Source: Dyadobacter subterraneus
Lineage (GTDB): Bacteria > Bacteroidota > Bacteroidia > Cytophagales > Spirosomataceae
NCBI RefSeq assembly: GCF_015221875.1
Contig: NZ_JACYGY010000001.1
Location: 558,001 to 622,000 of the forward strand
Length of the DNA stretch: 64,000 nt
Direction: 5' to 3'
In this document: positions 53,235 to 62,210 of the stretch, one piece after another
Layout of the letters: each line of letters starts with the position of its first letter
Position numbering within the stretch: the first letter of the stretch is position 1
The notes under the pieces: model-generated
Told to the model about the DNA's origin: nothing
The model's input: the letters and a program-made list of their open reading frames with translations, nothing else
Databases searched by the model: none
Program-made: the position numbers and the translations under genes

Positions 53235-54338
53235 ATGAGCCTTCAATGTGGAATTGTTGGATTGCCGAACGTTGGGAAATCCACTTTATTTAATGCTATC
53301 TCTACCGGTAAAGCCGAAGCAGCTAATTATCCTTTTTGTACAATCGAGCCTAATGTAGGGGTTGTTACCGTTCCTGATGAACGTATTGACGTATTAATCG
53401 GATTGGTAAAACCACAAAAGGTAATACCAACGATCATGGAATTCGTGGATATTGCCGGATTGGTAAAAGGTGCCAGCCAGGGTGCGGGTTTGGGAAATAA
53501 ATTCCTTGCCAACATTCGTGAGGTAGATGCGATCGTTCACGTGGTTCGTTGTTTTCAGGATGAAAACGTAGTGCACGTAGAAGGAAAAGTTGATCCTGTT
53601 TTTGATAAAGAAATCATCGATATCGAATTGCAGCTGAAAGATCTTGAATCGATCGAGAAAAAAATTCAGAAAACTGAAAAAGGTGCAAGAGCCGGTGATG
53701 CAAAAGCAAAAGCTGAACTTGAACTTTTGAAAAAATATAAAGAAACGCTGGAAGCCGGGAAGAATGCCCGTAGTCTTGTGGTTTCTGATGCAGATTTGAA
53801 AGAATCTGCGGTAGGAGATTTGAAATTGCTTACCGACAAGCCTGTACTTTATGTAGCAAACGTCGATGAAGATTCTATGCTTTCGGGTAACGAATATTCT
53901 GAAAGATTGAGAGAAGCTGTTGCCCATGAAGGAGCAGACGTTATCGTTCTTTGTGCTGCAATTGAATCCCAAATTTCTGAAATTGAAGATGAAGAAGAGC
54001 ATGAAATGTTCCTTGGAGAATATGGTTTAAAAGAATCAGGGCTTAGTAAACTGATCAAAGCTTCTTACGCGCTTTTAAATCTTATCACTTATTTCACAGC
54101 TGGTGTTAAAGAAGTTCGTGCCTGGACGATCGTGAAAGGCTGGAAAGCTCCACAGGCTGCCGGTGTAATTCACAGTGATTTTGAAAAAGGTTTTATCCGT
54201 GCCGAGGTTATTAAACTAGCTGATTATGAGCAATACAAATCGGAAGCCGGTGTCAAAGAAGTGGGTAAAATGGCTGTTGAAGGAAAAGAATACGTGGTTG
54301 CAGATGGCGATATCATGCATTTCCGTTTCAATGTTTAG
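53235..54338 (+). CDS. ychF: Redox-regulated ATPase YchF (OLA1-type)
   Basis: A 367-residue Obg-family protein. The P-loop GLPNVGKST is at 9-17, the switch [12 protein letters not shown] at about 34-45, G3 [10 protein letters not shown] at about 73-82, and the NVDE motif at about 207-210 replaces NKxD, explaining ATP over GTP preference. A helical insertion is followed by the TGS domain (about 280-365; [20 protein letters not shown], then GVIH). It binds the ribosome and is linked to stress responses. Full length; it has a separate strong terminator. Confidence 0.96.
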   Translation: MSLQCGIVGLPNVGKSTLFNAISTGKAEAANYPFCTIEPNVGVVTVPDERIDVLIGLVKPQKVIPTIMEFVDIAGLVKGASQGAGLGNKFLANIREVDAIVHVVRCFQDENVVHVEGKVDPVFDKEIIDIELQLKDLESIEKKIQKTEKGARAGDAKAKAELELLKKYKETLEAGKNARSLVVSDADLKESAVGDLKLLTDKPVLYVANVDEDSMLSGNEYSERLREAVAHEGADVIVLCAAIESQISEIEDEEEHEMFLGEYGLKESGLSKLIKASYALLNLITYFTAGVKEVRAWTIVKGWKAPQAAGVIHSDFEKGFIRAEVIKLADYEQYKSEAGVKEVGKMAVEGKEYVVADGDIMHFRFNV

Positions 54339-54372
54339 TTAAGATAAATAATTTATACCCGGATTTGGGGCT

Positions 54373-54415
54373 AAAAACGAGAAGCCAGCTTGTATAAGCT
54401 GGCTTCTCGTTTTTG
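54373..54415 (+). terminator. Strong rho-independent terminator of ychF
   Basis: AAAAACGAGAAGCCAGCT/AGCTGGCTTCTCGTTTTT (54373-54390 and 54397-54414), an 18-bp stem with a 6-nt loop and T-tract. It serves also the convergent small hypothetical gene. Confidence 0.9.
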
Positions 54416-54433
54416 ACTTATCCCAAGCCATTT

Positions 54434-54847
54434 TCAATCTTCAATCTGATTGGCCAGATCTTTGTGAATCATTGCCCGGAAAGTATCGGCCATATAAATA
54501 ATATTATCAATCTGGAACTGCGCTTTTTGTAAAATATTGACGCTTAATCCGTCAATAATTAGTCTGTCGAAAAGCTGGTGGAGTAAAATCAGTTCATTGA
54601 CATTGACAGAAAAATCCCTGACCACATACATTTGAAAACCCCTGTCTTCTTTTTTTGAAAAATAGAGCACAAGAAATAAATCTGTAACATTGAAAAAGGA
54701 TATTACCTGATCTTCTTCAAATTTTACCGGCATTTCATGATGGTCAACCAGACAATCAATAATTTCAGTTTCATTTCTTGTGAGATACAAGTTTGGTGTT
54801 AAATTCCAGGCCGGTGAGTTCGCTTTCATAAGAGGTGATTTATGCAT
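54434..54847 (-). CDS. Conserved-looking hypothetical protein
   Basis: A 137-residue protein with no signal peptide. Mixed alpha/beta pattern with hydrophobic strands such as QVISFFNVTDLFLVLYFS and a predicted helix LILLHQLFDRLIIDGLSVNI; the C-terminal AQFQIDNIIYMADTFRAMIH is likely helical. No family recognised. Start could be the ATG at 54847 or the one at 54829 (six codons later). It is convergent with ychF and precedes the T9SS plug-gene region, with about 67 bp between it and that gene's stop. Confidence 0.6.
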   Translation of the reverse strand: MHKSPLMKANSPAWNLTPNLYLTRNETEIIDCLVDHHEMPVKFEEDQVISFFNVTDLFLVLYFSKKEDRGFQMYVVRDFSVNVNELILLHQLFDRLIIDGLSVNILQKAQFQIDNIIYMADTFRAMIHKDLANQIED

Positions 54848-54914
54848 AGGTGTCTTTTATATCCATAATATACTAATCTATTAAAAAATTAGATCATTTT
54901 AAGAAAAATAAATA

Positions 54915-56195
54915 TTATCTTCTTCTATTCCACTCAATAGTTTTGTAACCGATTAATAAATCTGAACGCCCTGCTGGCGGACGGTGGTAAATAAGAATGT
55001 CATAATCATTTTCTGTCACAGCATAATTTCCTTCAATGTTGCCCTCATCCGGCTTTTGACCAACCCTGACTGTTGTATAATCGTAATTGATGACACCTTG
55101 TTTAATAAGGATTTGGCACTGATATGCTTTTGCGTCAGCGTTGTATTCCATTTTATTGCGGTCATTAAGCTGCCATAGATTATACGCGCCATTGACGTAG
55201 AAGGTTGCGTCAGGATCTTCCGCAACTTTTAGTGTGAATAGTACAGGTGTGTAATCAGCTTCCACGCTGCCACGACCCGATTCTTTCTGATCAACAATGT
55301 ATTGACCATTCAAATCTTCAATCTGCAAATAACCGTTATCCGAGCGGGATTTGTCAGGCGTAATTACCAGACTTGTCTGGTCTGCTGCGCGATCAATTTC
55401 ATAAACACCATAACCACGTCCTGATAAAGTGCGGCTATCAAAATACCGGAATTCATTCCCACCCGGAAATGTATTTTCAAGGTTGAAAAAAGTGTATTCC
55501 AAAAGCTGGTCAAAAGGCTGAACGTTTGTTGGCTTAAAACCGGTTTTAACCTGATCCCAACGAAAATTTTTACGGATAAATACTTTCAGGTCCTGTTGCG
55601 GAGAAATCAGATTATAGCCTTTATAGCTGATACTGAAATCAATCTGCTGATCTGTGAATTGTTGCTGTATTCCCTGCGAGAAACGAGCCTGTGCAGTAAT
55701 GCCAACCTTTGTATCATAAATCATAAATTTCCTTGTCAGAAGCACTTTTTTGCCTCTGTCGGTATAAACCATTAAAACATAATTGCCGGATAATTTTAAT
55801 TTCGGCACTTCAAATCTGTAATGTGTATATGGGACTTTCGTACTGAACGATTGTTCATAAGTCGTGATCGGGTAATCGTTATATTCATAGGTGAACTCAA
55901 TATCGTTTAGGTTTGATTTGGTCCAGTCTGCATTACATGAAAAGATTTTGGCTCGTAATCCTGTCATGTTTGTCGTCATATCATCAAATTCCAGAACAAG
56001 CGGAAAGGTGCTTTGAATTGGGATGATTGGCGGTGAGATCAGTCTGGTAGGATTTTCCTTATCCTCAATTCCGGGGTATAATAAGACAGTTTTAATGTCG
56101 TCATTATAAATAAAATCTTCCAGACGCATATCCGGAAATTGCGCATTTGCGGTTATAAAAGTCAGACTTAAAAGGGTAAAAAAGATATAGCGCAT
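54915..56195 (-). CDS. Type IX secretion system plug protein (DUF5103)
   Basis: A 426-residue protein with a signal peptide (about 1-18, ending ANAQ). MRLEDFIYNDDIKTVLLYPG near the start, FPLVLEFDDMTTNMTGLRAK and LKLSGNYVLMVYTDRGKKVL are DUF5103 hallmarks. A C-terminal lobe is all-beta (about 270-426, ending WNRRR). In Flavobacterium, a protein of this family plugs the SprA translocon of the type IX secretion system from the periplasmic side. It implies a T9SS in this organism; the core Spr/Por genes are not in this window. Confidence 0.88.
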   Translation of the reverse strand: MRYIFFTLLSLTFITANAQFPDMRLEDFIYNDDIKTVLLYPGIEDKENPTRLISPPIIPIQSTFPLVLEFDDMTTNMTGLRAKIFSCNADWTKSNLNDIEFTYEYNDYPITTYEQSFSTKVPYTHYRFEVPKLKLSGNYVLMVYTDRGKKVLLTRKFMIYDTKVGITAQARFSQGIQQQFTDQQIDFSISYKGYNLISPQQDLKVFIRKNFRWDQVKTGFKPTNVQPFDQLLEYTFFNLENTFPGGNEFRYFDSRTLSGRGYGVYEIDRAADQTSLVITPDKSRSDNGYLQIEDLNGQYIVDQKESGRGSVEADYTPVLFTLKVAEDPDATFYVNGAYNLWQLNDRNKMEYNADAKAYQCQILIKQGVINYDYTTVRVGQKPDEGNIEGNYAVTENDYDILIYHRPPAGRSDLLIGYKTIEWNRRR

Positions 56196-56299
56196 AAGTT
56201 ATTTTGTTGCAAAAATGTAACGATCAGATAAAGACAACGTATGAATGACGACGATGTTTATTAACATAATTAAGTATTTTATTCCAGAACAGAAACAAT

Positions 56300-56878
56300 A
56301 TGGCAGTACCACCGCAAAAACATTATTCAGAAGCAGAATATCTGGATATAGAACGTGACGCCGGTTATAAGAGTGAGTATTATAACGGTGAGATTTTTGC
56401 TATGGCCGGAGCGGATCATAACCATAATCGGATTGTAGAGAATCTTTCAATTGAAATTGGAGGTTTTTTTAAAGGAAAGTCGTGCAGAACATTTTCAAGC
56501 GACCAAAGAATTCATATTCCCGAAACAGGTCTTTACACATATCCGGATTTATTAATTGTTTGTGATAAAAATCAGTATCTGGATAATAAAAAAGATACAA
56601 TACTAAATCCAGCAATTATTATCGAAGTACTGTCTGAAAGTACAGAGGCGCACGATCGCGGACAGAAATTTCATTTTTACCGTAGCATCAGCACTTTACA
56701 GGAATATGTTCTAATAAATTCACGTTCTTATGCGGCGGAAGTTTTTCGCAAAAATGAAGAAGGATTCTGGGTGCTGGCCTCAGAAGCATATAATCTGAAT
56801 GACCGGTTGGAAATGAAGAGTGTTGGTTTAACGTTGGCAATGACAGATATCTATGCTCAAACAGAAGATTTGAATTAA
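56300..56878 (+). CDS. Uma2-family (DUF820) putative restriction-like nuclease
   Basis: A 192-residue protein with a PD-(D/E)XK-type nuclease core: YSEAEYLDIERDAGYKSEYY, NGEIFAMAGADHNHNRIVEN, YPDLLIVCDKNQY (Asp), NPAIIIEVLSESTEAHDRG (Glu) and KFHFYRSISTLQEYVLINSR. DUF820 proteins are abundant in cyanobacteria and Bacteroidota and are often mobile or solitary; whether they cut DNA in vivo is not known. The gene is between the plug-protein and ABC-F genes with no partner, and carries no signal peptide. Confidence 0.87.
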   Translation: MAVPPQKHYSEAEYLDIERDAGYKSEYYNGEIFAMAGADHNHNRIVENLSIEIGGFFKGKSCRTFSSDQRIHIPETGLYTYPDLLIVCDKNQYLDNKKDTILNPAIIIEVLSESTEAHDRGQKFHFYRSISTLQEYVLINSRSYAAEVFRKNEEGFWVLASEAYNLNDRLEMKSVGLTLAMTDIYAQTEDLN

Positions 56879-56898
56879 ATGATTAGATAGATTATTAT

Positions 56899-56940
56899 AA
56901 AAATGGTCATTTCAGTTTATACCGAAATGACCATTTTTTA
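56899..56940. terminator. Bidirectional terminator between Uma2 and ABC-F genes
   Basis: AAAATGGTCATTTC pairs with GAAATGACCATTTT around a short loop, with T-runs on both sides, between convergent genes. Confidence 0.85.
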
Positions 56941-56961
56941 TATTCTGACGCTAATAATTTG

Positions 56962-58914
56962 TCAACCCAATTCTTCAACCTCCATCATAGCAGTTTCCCA
57001 TGATTCGGTTGCCTGGTCAAGCTTCTTCTTTACGTCGGCATAAAAACGATTTAATTCGGCAAGTTTTGCAGAATCGTTGTACACCTCGGGCTGAGCCAGT
57101 TTTGCTTCGGTTTCGGATTTCTTAGATTCCAGGTTATTGATAGTCGCTTCAAGTTCTTCAACCTGTTTCTTCGCTTTTTTCAATTTCTGAACATCTTCGG
57201 CGGAAGTTGCTTTATTTATGTTCTTTTGCGCGTTTCCGTTATTATTCGTAGCCTGATTGCTTTTTACTTGTGGTGGCGCACTGCTCACGGTTGCTTTCTC
57301 ACTCACAGCTGACTGTAATCCGCGCTCTTCAATCCATCTTTCGTATTCAACATAGGTACCAGGATATTCCTTAATCTGGTGATCTTCGATATACCAGATT
57401 TTATTTGCAATCGATTCAACGAAATATCTATCGTGGGAAACGACGATATAACTTCCTTCGTATTGCTGTAAAGCCTGGATAAGAATGTTCACCGACTGCA
57501 TGTCCAAATGGTTGGTAGGTTCATCGAGCAGCAGGAAATTCGCTTGTGAAAGCAAAACTTTTGCCAAGGCTACACGAGATTTTTCTCCTCCTGAAAGGAC
57601 TTTGATCTTTTTAAATACATCGTCTCCGGAGAAAAGGAAACAACCCAGAACTGTACGCAATTCGGTTTCCGTTTTTGTTGAATTGGCGTATTTAAGTTCC
57701 TCTAAAAGATTGTGATTAATGTTCAGAGATTCCAGCTGATGCTGTGCGTAGAACGTAAACATTACATTATGACCCAATCTTCTTTTTCCTTCAATCGGTT
57801 CAGTACCGGCAACAACGCGTAACGCCGTAGATTTTCCGCGTCCGTTCGCACCAATCAACGCAATTTTATCACCACGCTCCATCGTAATACTGGTATGATC
57901 CAGAATTACTTTATCGCCATAAGCTTTCGAGGCATCTTCCAATTGAAAAACGTGGCGGCCCGGCTGGGTTGTAAATTGGAAACGGAAATGAACTTTTGCG
58001 TTTTCGTCAACAACCGCGTCCACAACTTCCATTTTGTCAAGTGCCTTAACCCGGCTTTGTACTTGTTTGGATTTTGTTGCTTTGGCTTTGAAACGTTCGA
58101 TAAAACGTTCTGTCTGTTTAATTTTCGCCTGCTGGTTTTCAAAAGCTCCGCGTTGGATATCGTTACGCAATGCTTTTTCTTCCAGATAGTAAGAGTAATT
58201 TCCGGAGTACAAATTCAATTTCCCTCCCGAAACTTCAACAATTGTATCAACGGTATTGTCCAGGAACGCTCTATCGTGAGAAACCACAATCACAGCGCCT
58301 TCATAACTCTGAACATATTTTTCCACCCACTGAATAGACGGTAAGTCCAAGTGGTTGGTAGGTTCATCGAGCATTAAAAGAGATGGTTTTTGCAAAAGCA
58401 ATTTTGCAAGCATAACCCGCATTCTCCATCCACCTGAAAATAATCTCAATGGCCTGTGTAGATCGTCCGTAACAAAACCAAGTCCTTCAAGAATTGCTTC
58501 TGCTTTTGACTGGATTGTATAACCGTCCAACGCATCAAATTCATCCTGAACTTTGGCAAGTTTATCCACGAGTTCGTCGCGGTAATTATGCTCCATTTCG
58601 TGCAGGATATTATCAATCTGCACCTGAAGTTGATTTTGGCGCTCAAAAGCCTGCATGGCAACAGCCAAAATTGATTCGTCACTTTGATAAGAAAGCAAAT
58701 CCTGGTTCAGGAAGCCAATCGTGCAATCTCCTGATTTAGAGATGCGCCCTTCGTCCGGCTGGTATTCCCCATCGATCATCCGAAGCAGAGTGGATTTCCC
58801 CGTTCCGTTCAGACCAATAAGGCCAATTTTCATTTTTGGCTTAATATGAAGCGACGCGCCATCGTAAAGTGCACGGTCGCCAAGATAATAACTGAGGTTC
58901 GTAATCGCGATCAT
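56962..58914 (-). CDS. ABC-F family ATPase
   Basis: A 650-residue protein with two ATPase domains and no membrane part. First Walker A GLNGTGKST (34-42), signature LFSGGWRMRVMLA, Walker B LLMLDEPTNHLD; second Walker A GANGRGKST (about 354-362), signature VLSGGEKSRVALA. The interdomain linker (P-site tRNA interaction motif) lies between about 235 and 315 and a C-terminal coiled coil follows (about 560-650, Lys/Glu-rich). ABC-F proteins act on the ribosome (Uup, EttA, or antibiotic protection). The subgroup cannot be fixed here; a C-terminal coiled coil favours the Uup type. Confidence 0.93.
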   Translation of the reverse strand: MIAITNLSYYLGDRALYDGASLHIKPKMKIGLIGLNGTGKSTLLRMIDGEYQPDEGRISKSGDCTIGFLNQDLLSYQSDESILAVAMQAFERQNQLQVQIDNILHEMEHNYRDELVDKLAKVQDEFDALDGYTIQSKAEAILEGLGFVTDDLHRPLRLFSGGWRMRVMLAKLLLQKPSLLMLDEPTNHLDLPSIQWVEKYVQSYEGAVIVVSHDRAFLDNTVDTIVEVSGGKLNLYSGNYSYYLEEKALRNDIQRGAFENQQAKIKQTERFIERFKAKATKSKQVQSRVKALDKMEVVDAVVDENAKVHFRFQFTTQPGRHVFQLEDASKAYGDKVILDHTSITMERGDKIALIGANGRGKSTALRVVAGTEPIEGKRRLGHNVMFTFYAQHQLESLNINHNLLEELKYANSTKTETELRTVLGCFLFSGDDVFKKIKVLSGGEKSRVALAKVLLSQANFLLLDEPTNHLDMQSVNILIQALQQYEGSYIVVSHDRYFVESIANKIWYIEDHQIKEYPGTYVEYERWIEERGLQSAVSEKATVSSAPPQVKSNQATNNNGNAQKNINKATSAEDVQKLKKAKKQVEELEATINNLESKKSETEAKLAQPEVYNDSAKLAELNRFYADVKKKLDQATESWETAMMEVEELG

Positions 58915-59011
58915 GCCGCAAAGGTACGGATAAGATAGAGATTGTAAAAATGCAACTTGTTGGAATAGTTATAAAATCAAATAGTTAATCCGAAATATGA
59001 CATTAATCTTG

Positions 59012-59019
59012 TAAATTTG
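59012..59019 (+). promoter_or_regulatory. Candidate -7 box of the hicBA module
   Basis: TAAATTTG matches TAnnTTTG exactly, 72 bp before the hicB ATG. No clear -33 element is seen at the usual distance. Confidence 0.35.
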
Positions 59020-59090
59020 TGTTGTATGTTACACAGAGGTTTGAAGAGAACCACAGAGGCAGCATTATCCCTAGATTAAATTTTGTAGAC

Positions 59091-59315
59091 ATGAACTATA
59101 CATTCAAATTAAGGCTCGTACCGGAAGCTGATGGTGGTTATACAGTTTTCGTTCCGGCTCTTGCGGGATGCATAACTTATGGCGAAAGTATAGATGAAGC
59201 ACTGGAAATGGCGAAGGAAGCTATTTCTTTATATGTTGAAGAATTAATAGAACGAGGAGAACCTGTTCCGGACGATAGTAACACGTTGGAATATTCTCTA
59301 AGTCTTGTTGCGTGA
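59091..59315 (+). CDS. hicB: HicB-family antitoxin
   Basis: 74 residues from the ATG at 59091 (the frame opens at 59019 but the extension lacks similarity). YTFKLRLVPEADGGYTVFVP, then ALAGCITYGESIDEALEMAK and EAISLYVEELIERGEPVPDD is the full HicB fold, a degenerated RNase-H-like domain. There is no C-terminal DNA-binding extension, so self-regulation would need HicA or another factor. HicB normally neutralises the HicA mRNase; here the adjacent hicA is frameshifted, so the antitoxin may have lost its partner. Its stop TGA overlaps the GTG of hicA. Confidence 0.88.
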   Translation: MNYTFKLRLVPEADGGYTVFVPALAGCITYGESIDEALEMAKEAISLYVEELIERGEPVPDDSNTLEYSLSLVA

Positions 59316-59511
59316 ACTTATCGCCGAAATATTTGATAAAACTTTTAGAATCTAATGGTTTTATTTTTAAAAGATCGAAAGGGTCGCATCAGGTTTTTAC
59401 AATAAGGAGTCTGACAAAACGGCCATAGTGCCGTTTCATGGAGGAAAAGATCTGAAAAAAGGAACATTTCTTGCTATTCTAAAACAAGCGGGAATAGATA
59501 TTAACATTTAA
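59312..59511 (+). pseudogene. hicA: hicA toxin gene inactivated by a one-base frameshift
   Basis: A GTG overlapping the hicB stop begins VNLSPKYLIKLLESNGFIFK, then RSKGSHQVF, the HicA double-stranded-RNA-binding fold with the catalytic His in GSHQ. At a run of five T (59394-59398) the frame breaks; the frame one base away continues NKESDKTAIVPFHGGKDLKK and GTFLAILKQAGIDINI to TAA at 59509. A sixth T would restore a normal length (about 66 codons). The broken frame ends with TAG at 59426 after 38 codons. Real mutation, phase-variable run or sequencing error cannot be told apart here. Confidence 0.82.
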
Positions 59512-59521
59512 AATCTAAATT

Positions 59522-60106
59522 TTGAATAACCTATTTCCCATATTTCTGAAACTTGAAAATCTTCATACGCTTATCATTGGCGGTGGATATGTTGGTTTGG
59601 AAAAAATTACTGCGGTTTTGGATAATTCTCCTGAGGCTACCGTAACGTTGGTTTCGCCAGAAATCCGGCAGGAAATTCGTGAAATCGCTGTTGTTAATGA
59701 GAGACTTTCTTTAATTGAGCGGAAATTCGAAGATGAAGATTTGGTGGAAAAAGATCTGGTCATAGTTGCGACGAATGATAAGGAAGAAAATAAAAGAATT
59801 AAATCAGTCGCCCGGCAAAAGCATATACTTTGTAATGTAGCCGATACTCCGCCGCTCTGTGATTTTTATCTTTCTTCTGTTGTTAGAAAAGGTAATTTGA
59901 AAGTGGCAATTTCGACAAATGGAATGTCGCCAACCATGGCAAAACGGCTGAAAGAGGTTTTGAATGAAGCGCTGCCTGATAATCTGGAAACGGCTATGGA
60001 GCAATTGAAAGCAGTCAGGGATATGTTGAAAGGGGATTTTGCTTATAAAGTGGATGAGTTGAATCGGATAACTTCGGTGTTGGTGGAAAAGTCGGACGTG
60101 AAATGA
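59522..60106 (+). CDS. Precorrin-2 dehydrogenase / sirohydrochlorin ferrochelatase-like siroheme enzyme
   Basis: A 194-residue protein starting at TTG 59522. NNLFPIFLKLENLHTLIIGG and GYVGLEKI give the Rossmann motif (GGGYVG at about 20-25); LIERKFEDEDLVEKDLVIVA, ATNDKEENKRI and CNVADTPPLCDFYLSSVVRK, then GNLKVAISTNGMSPTMAKRL (family Ser in STNG) are the Met8p/SirC blocks. It oxidises precorrin-2 to sirohydrochlorin with NAD and may insert iron, for siroheme, the cofactor of nitrite and sulfite reductases. No uroporphyrinogen methyltransferase is fused. The position beside nitrate genes supports a nitrite-assimilation role. Confidence 0.9.
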   Translation: MNNLFPIFLKLENLHTLIIGGGYVGLEKITAVLDNSPEATVTLVSPEIRQEIREIAVVNERLSLIERKFEDEDLVEKDLVIVATNDKEENKRIKSVARQKHILCNVADTPPLCDFYLSSVVRKGNLKVAISTNGMSPTMAKRLKEVLNEALPDNLETAMEQLKAVRDMLKGDFAYKVDELNRITSVLVEKSDVK

Positions 60107-60129
60107 TAACGTAATGTTGAGATCTGGCA

Positions 60130-60212
60130 TAATAAACTGAAACAATTATCGGAGGGCGTTACAAACGCCTAACCATTTAAACCCTATGCAGGTCGCCCCG
60201 ATTGCAGATAGG
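60130..60212. repeat. Palindromic intergenic repeat
   Basis: GGCGTT/AACGCC (60154-60169) and ACCCTAT-TGCA around GGTCGCCCCGAT with TGCA-ATAGGGC (60180-60212) form two adjacent hairpins between the convergent siroheme and nitrate-reductase-associated genes. They could serve as terminators without T-tracts or be REP-like repeats. Confidence 0.45.
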
Positions 60213-60214
60213 GC

Positions 60215-60688
60215 TTAGCGCATTAAACCAAACTCCTGCATTGCCCGTGGGAAATTCTTCCCTTCATGTCCTGATCTACTTAATTTTACCAAAGCAAAAC
60301 GTTGAAGCGTGTTGAGCTCAATCCATTGTTTGTCTGACAAAACAGGACAATTCCATTCAGCTGTTTTCGTCTGTACTTCTTCCGGGATTTCGTTCAAAAT
60401 ATTCCAGCAATCATCAACAGAAGTCAGAAAACTGGCCTCGTGATTCGCATACTTCCAAACCAGTTTTTGTACAAACTCACCATAAAACCTAACTTCCGAA
60501 TCCAGATAACAGGGTAAAAATGCAAGTTGATGTTTTTCTTCAACACTTATTTTTACCCATTCAGGAAGTTTTAATTTGATGCCGCAGCTATCCAGTTTGT
60601 AACGGACAATCATTGGAATGCAACGAAGTGATTCCACAAAATCACTTTCAAAATCGAAGAAAAAAGGAGTGATGGTTTCGGTTTTCAT
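60215..60688 (-). CDS. Nitrate reductase associated protein (NARP family)
   Basis: A 157-residue protein matching the nitrate-reductase-associated family: FFDFESDFVESLRCIPMIVR, then YKLDSCGIKLKLPEWVKISV and the C-terminal QWIELNTLQRFALVKLSRSG, then HEGKNFPRAMQEFG. It has no signal peptide. The family is found beside assimilatory nitrate reductase genes; its action is not known. It is 11 bp downstream of the NiR-like/rubredoxin gene, so the two surely share an mRNA. Confidence 0.87.
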   Translation of the reverse strand: MKTETITPFFFDFESDFVESLRCIPMIVRYKLDSCGIKLKLPEWVKISVEEKHQLAFLPCYLDSEVRFYGEFVQKLVWKYANHEASFLTSVDDCWNILNEIPEEVQTKTAEWNCPVLSDKQWIELNTLQRFALVKLSRSGHEGKNFPRAMQEFGLMR

Positions 60689-60699
60689 TTCGATATCAT

Positions 60700-62160
60700 T
60701 TAAAATAAAACGGAGGCAGGTAATTTAATTTCAACCAGTTCATTTTTTTCGGTGCCACAAGTTGCACAGCAATAATCCCCAGGTAACGAGTCAAAAGTCG
60801 TTCCCGGTAAAACATTATTCAATATGTCGCCGTATTCGGGATGATAAATCGTCAGGCAGTTTGGACATTGGTGAACGGTTGATAGTAAAGCACTTATTTC
60901 TTTTGGCTCTTCTTCAATATGGAAAGTCTCGGTGTTTTCCAGCGAACGGCGATTATTGAATTTTCTGCATAATTTTTCAAGCTGCCACGGCAAATGAATT
61001 TTGAATAACCCTCTTTCAAACAGAATGTGTTTTCGGTTATTCGGATTGAAATTCTCAGTGTAATACAAATCATAAACACTAAAAAGTGAGAGCTGTGCGA
61101 TTTGAATAAGCGGCCTTTTTCGGATTAAAACAGAACCAAAAACTTCTGACTTAGCGCGTGTTTGTATTCCAAAAGAAAGTCCGAAAGTCCGCGTGTCATT
61201 TTTTTCTATGTAACGTACCAAAAAGTCTTTCAACCGTGTCCCATCTTCGGTATGATCTTCTGTTTGCCACGCGAGTTCGTTCGCAGCGTGACGCACATTT
61301 ATATTGTGTTTGCCAAGAATGTTACTCCATGAGGAGCGGTGATTGTCTTCAATGCCTTTGATAATCAATGATCTCCAAGGTGTGACGCACAATTCGCCCA
61401 CACGCGTTTTGAGACAAAGCAGGCATAAGTCTATCAAAAATTCAACGGAAAATAATTCATCACGCCGATATAATCCCAGCCATGTTCTTGATTCATACCG
61501 GTTAAATCCTTCATAATACGGAAGTGAAAAGGAAGGTAATTCCAGTTCCTGACTCGCCGGAATTGAAATATAGGTTGTTGTATTTCTTACTGATTCAAAA
61601 AGATTTTCAGCACTTTCGCATGGCTGATGAAGCATGCCATTTTCCAAAACTTTTGAAAGTCTTCCAATTTCGTTGGTGTAAATTAATTCCGGCCAGCGAA
61701 AGAGTGTATCGCTTTGTTTTAATCGTATGTACAGATACCAGTAATGCGGTTCAGGTGATGAAACAAAATTTAGATTTCCAGTGAAAAAAGGTGTAAAACT
61801 TTGGTTGGAATCGGAAATATTGATTTTCAATTCAGGTTGATAGTCGAAACTATCCAGCACAGAATGATATTCATTACTGCCAAGCCATTGTCCGGTTCTA
61901 AAAACTTCCTCACCGCAATAGGAACTGATGATATTTGGATATTTCTCTGTATTCAGCTCGTAATTTATATTGAGCTTTTGAAGGTCTTTTTCAATAAAAC
62001 GAACCACTTCGTAATGAACGGTCAGCAATAATTGCTGACGCGCTCCAAAGCGTACTTTGCGAATACCTGATTCCCATGCGATCGTGAGGATGTCTATGAG
62101 ATATCCCGGTGAAACGATGCCTCCGGGGAGGTTGATTTTTATGGTGAAATAATCGCGCAT
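60700..62160 (-). CDS. NiR/SiR ferredoxin-like domains fused to a C-terminal rubredoxin
   Basis: A 486-residue protein. Residues about 1-60 (MRDYFTIKINLPGGIVSPGY, then LIDILTIAWESGIRKVRFGA, then RQQL) and about 240-275 (LIDLCLLCLKTRVGELCVTP, then WRSLIIKGI) resemble the ferredoxin-like halves of nitrite/sulfite reductases. The Cys set that binds the siroheme-linked [4Fe-4S] cluster is not seen, so it is probably not itself a siroheme reductase. The C-terminus is a rubredoxin with Cys432, Cys435, Cys465 and Cys468 (CPNC, YHPEYGD, CATCG). It likely passes electrons in nitrate or nitrite reduction. Confidence 0.75.
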   Translation of the reverse strand: MRDYFTIKINLPGGIVSPGYLIDILTIAWESGIRKVRFGARQQLLLTVHYEVVRFIEKDLQKLNINYELNTEKYPNIISSYCGEEVFRTGQWLGSNEYHSVLDSFDYQPELKINISDSNQSFTPFFTGNLNFVSSPEPHYWYLYIRLKQSDTLFRWPELIYTNEIGRLSKVLENGMLHQPCESAENLFESVRNTTTYISIPASQELELPSFSLPYYEGFNRYESRTWLGLYRRDELFSVEFLIDLCLLCLKTRVGELCVTPWRSLIIKGIEDNHRSSWSNILGKHNINVRHAANELAWQTEDHTEDGTRLKDFLVRYIEKNDTRTFGLSFGIQTRAKSEVFGSVLIRKRPLIQIAQLSLFSVYDLYYTENFNPNNRKHILFERGLFKIHLPWQLEKLCRKFNNRRSLENTETFHIEEEPKEISALLSTVHQCPNCLTIYHPEYGDILNNVLPGTTFDSLPGDYCCATCGTEKNELVEIKLPASVLF

Positions 62161-62210
62161 GGTTGTTTTGATGATTTATTATTTTAATGTCCGACTCGGG
62201 ATTTTCGGTG

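Noticed and set aside
56962..58914. ABC-F protein as a drug-efflux transporter
   Set aside because: It has two ATPase domains and no membrane segment, which fits a ribosome-acting ABC-F protein.
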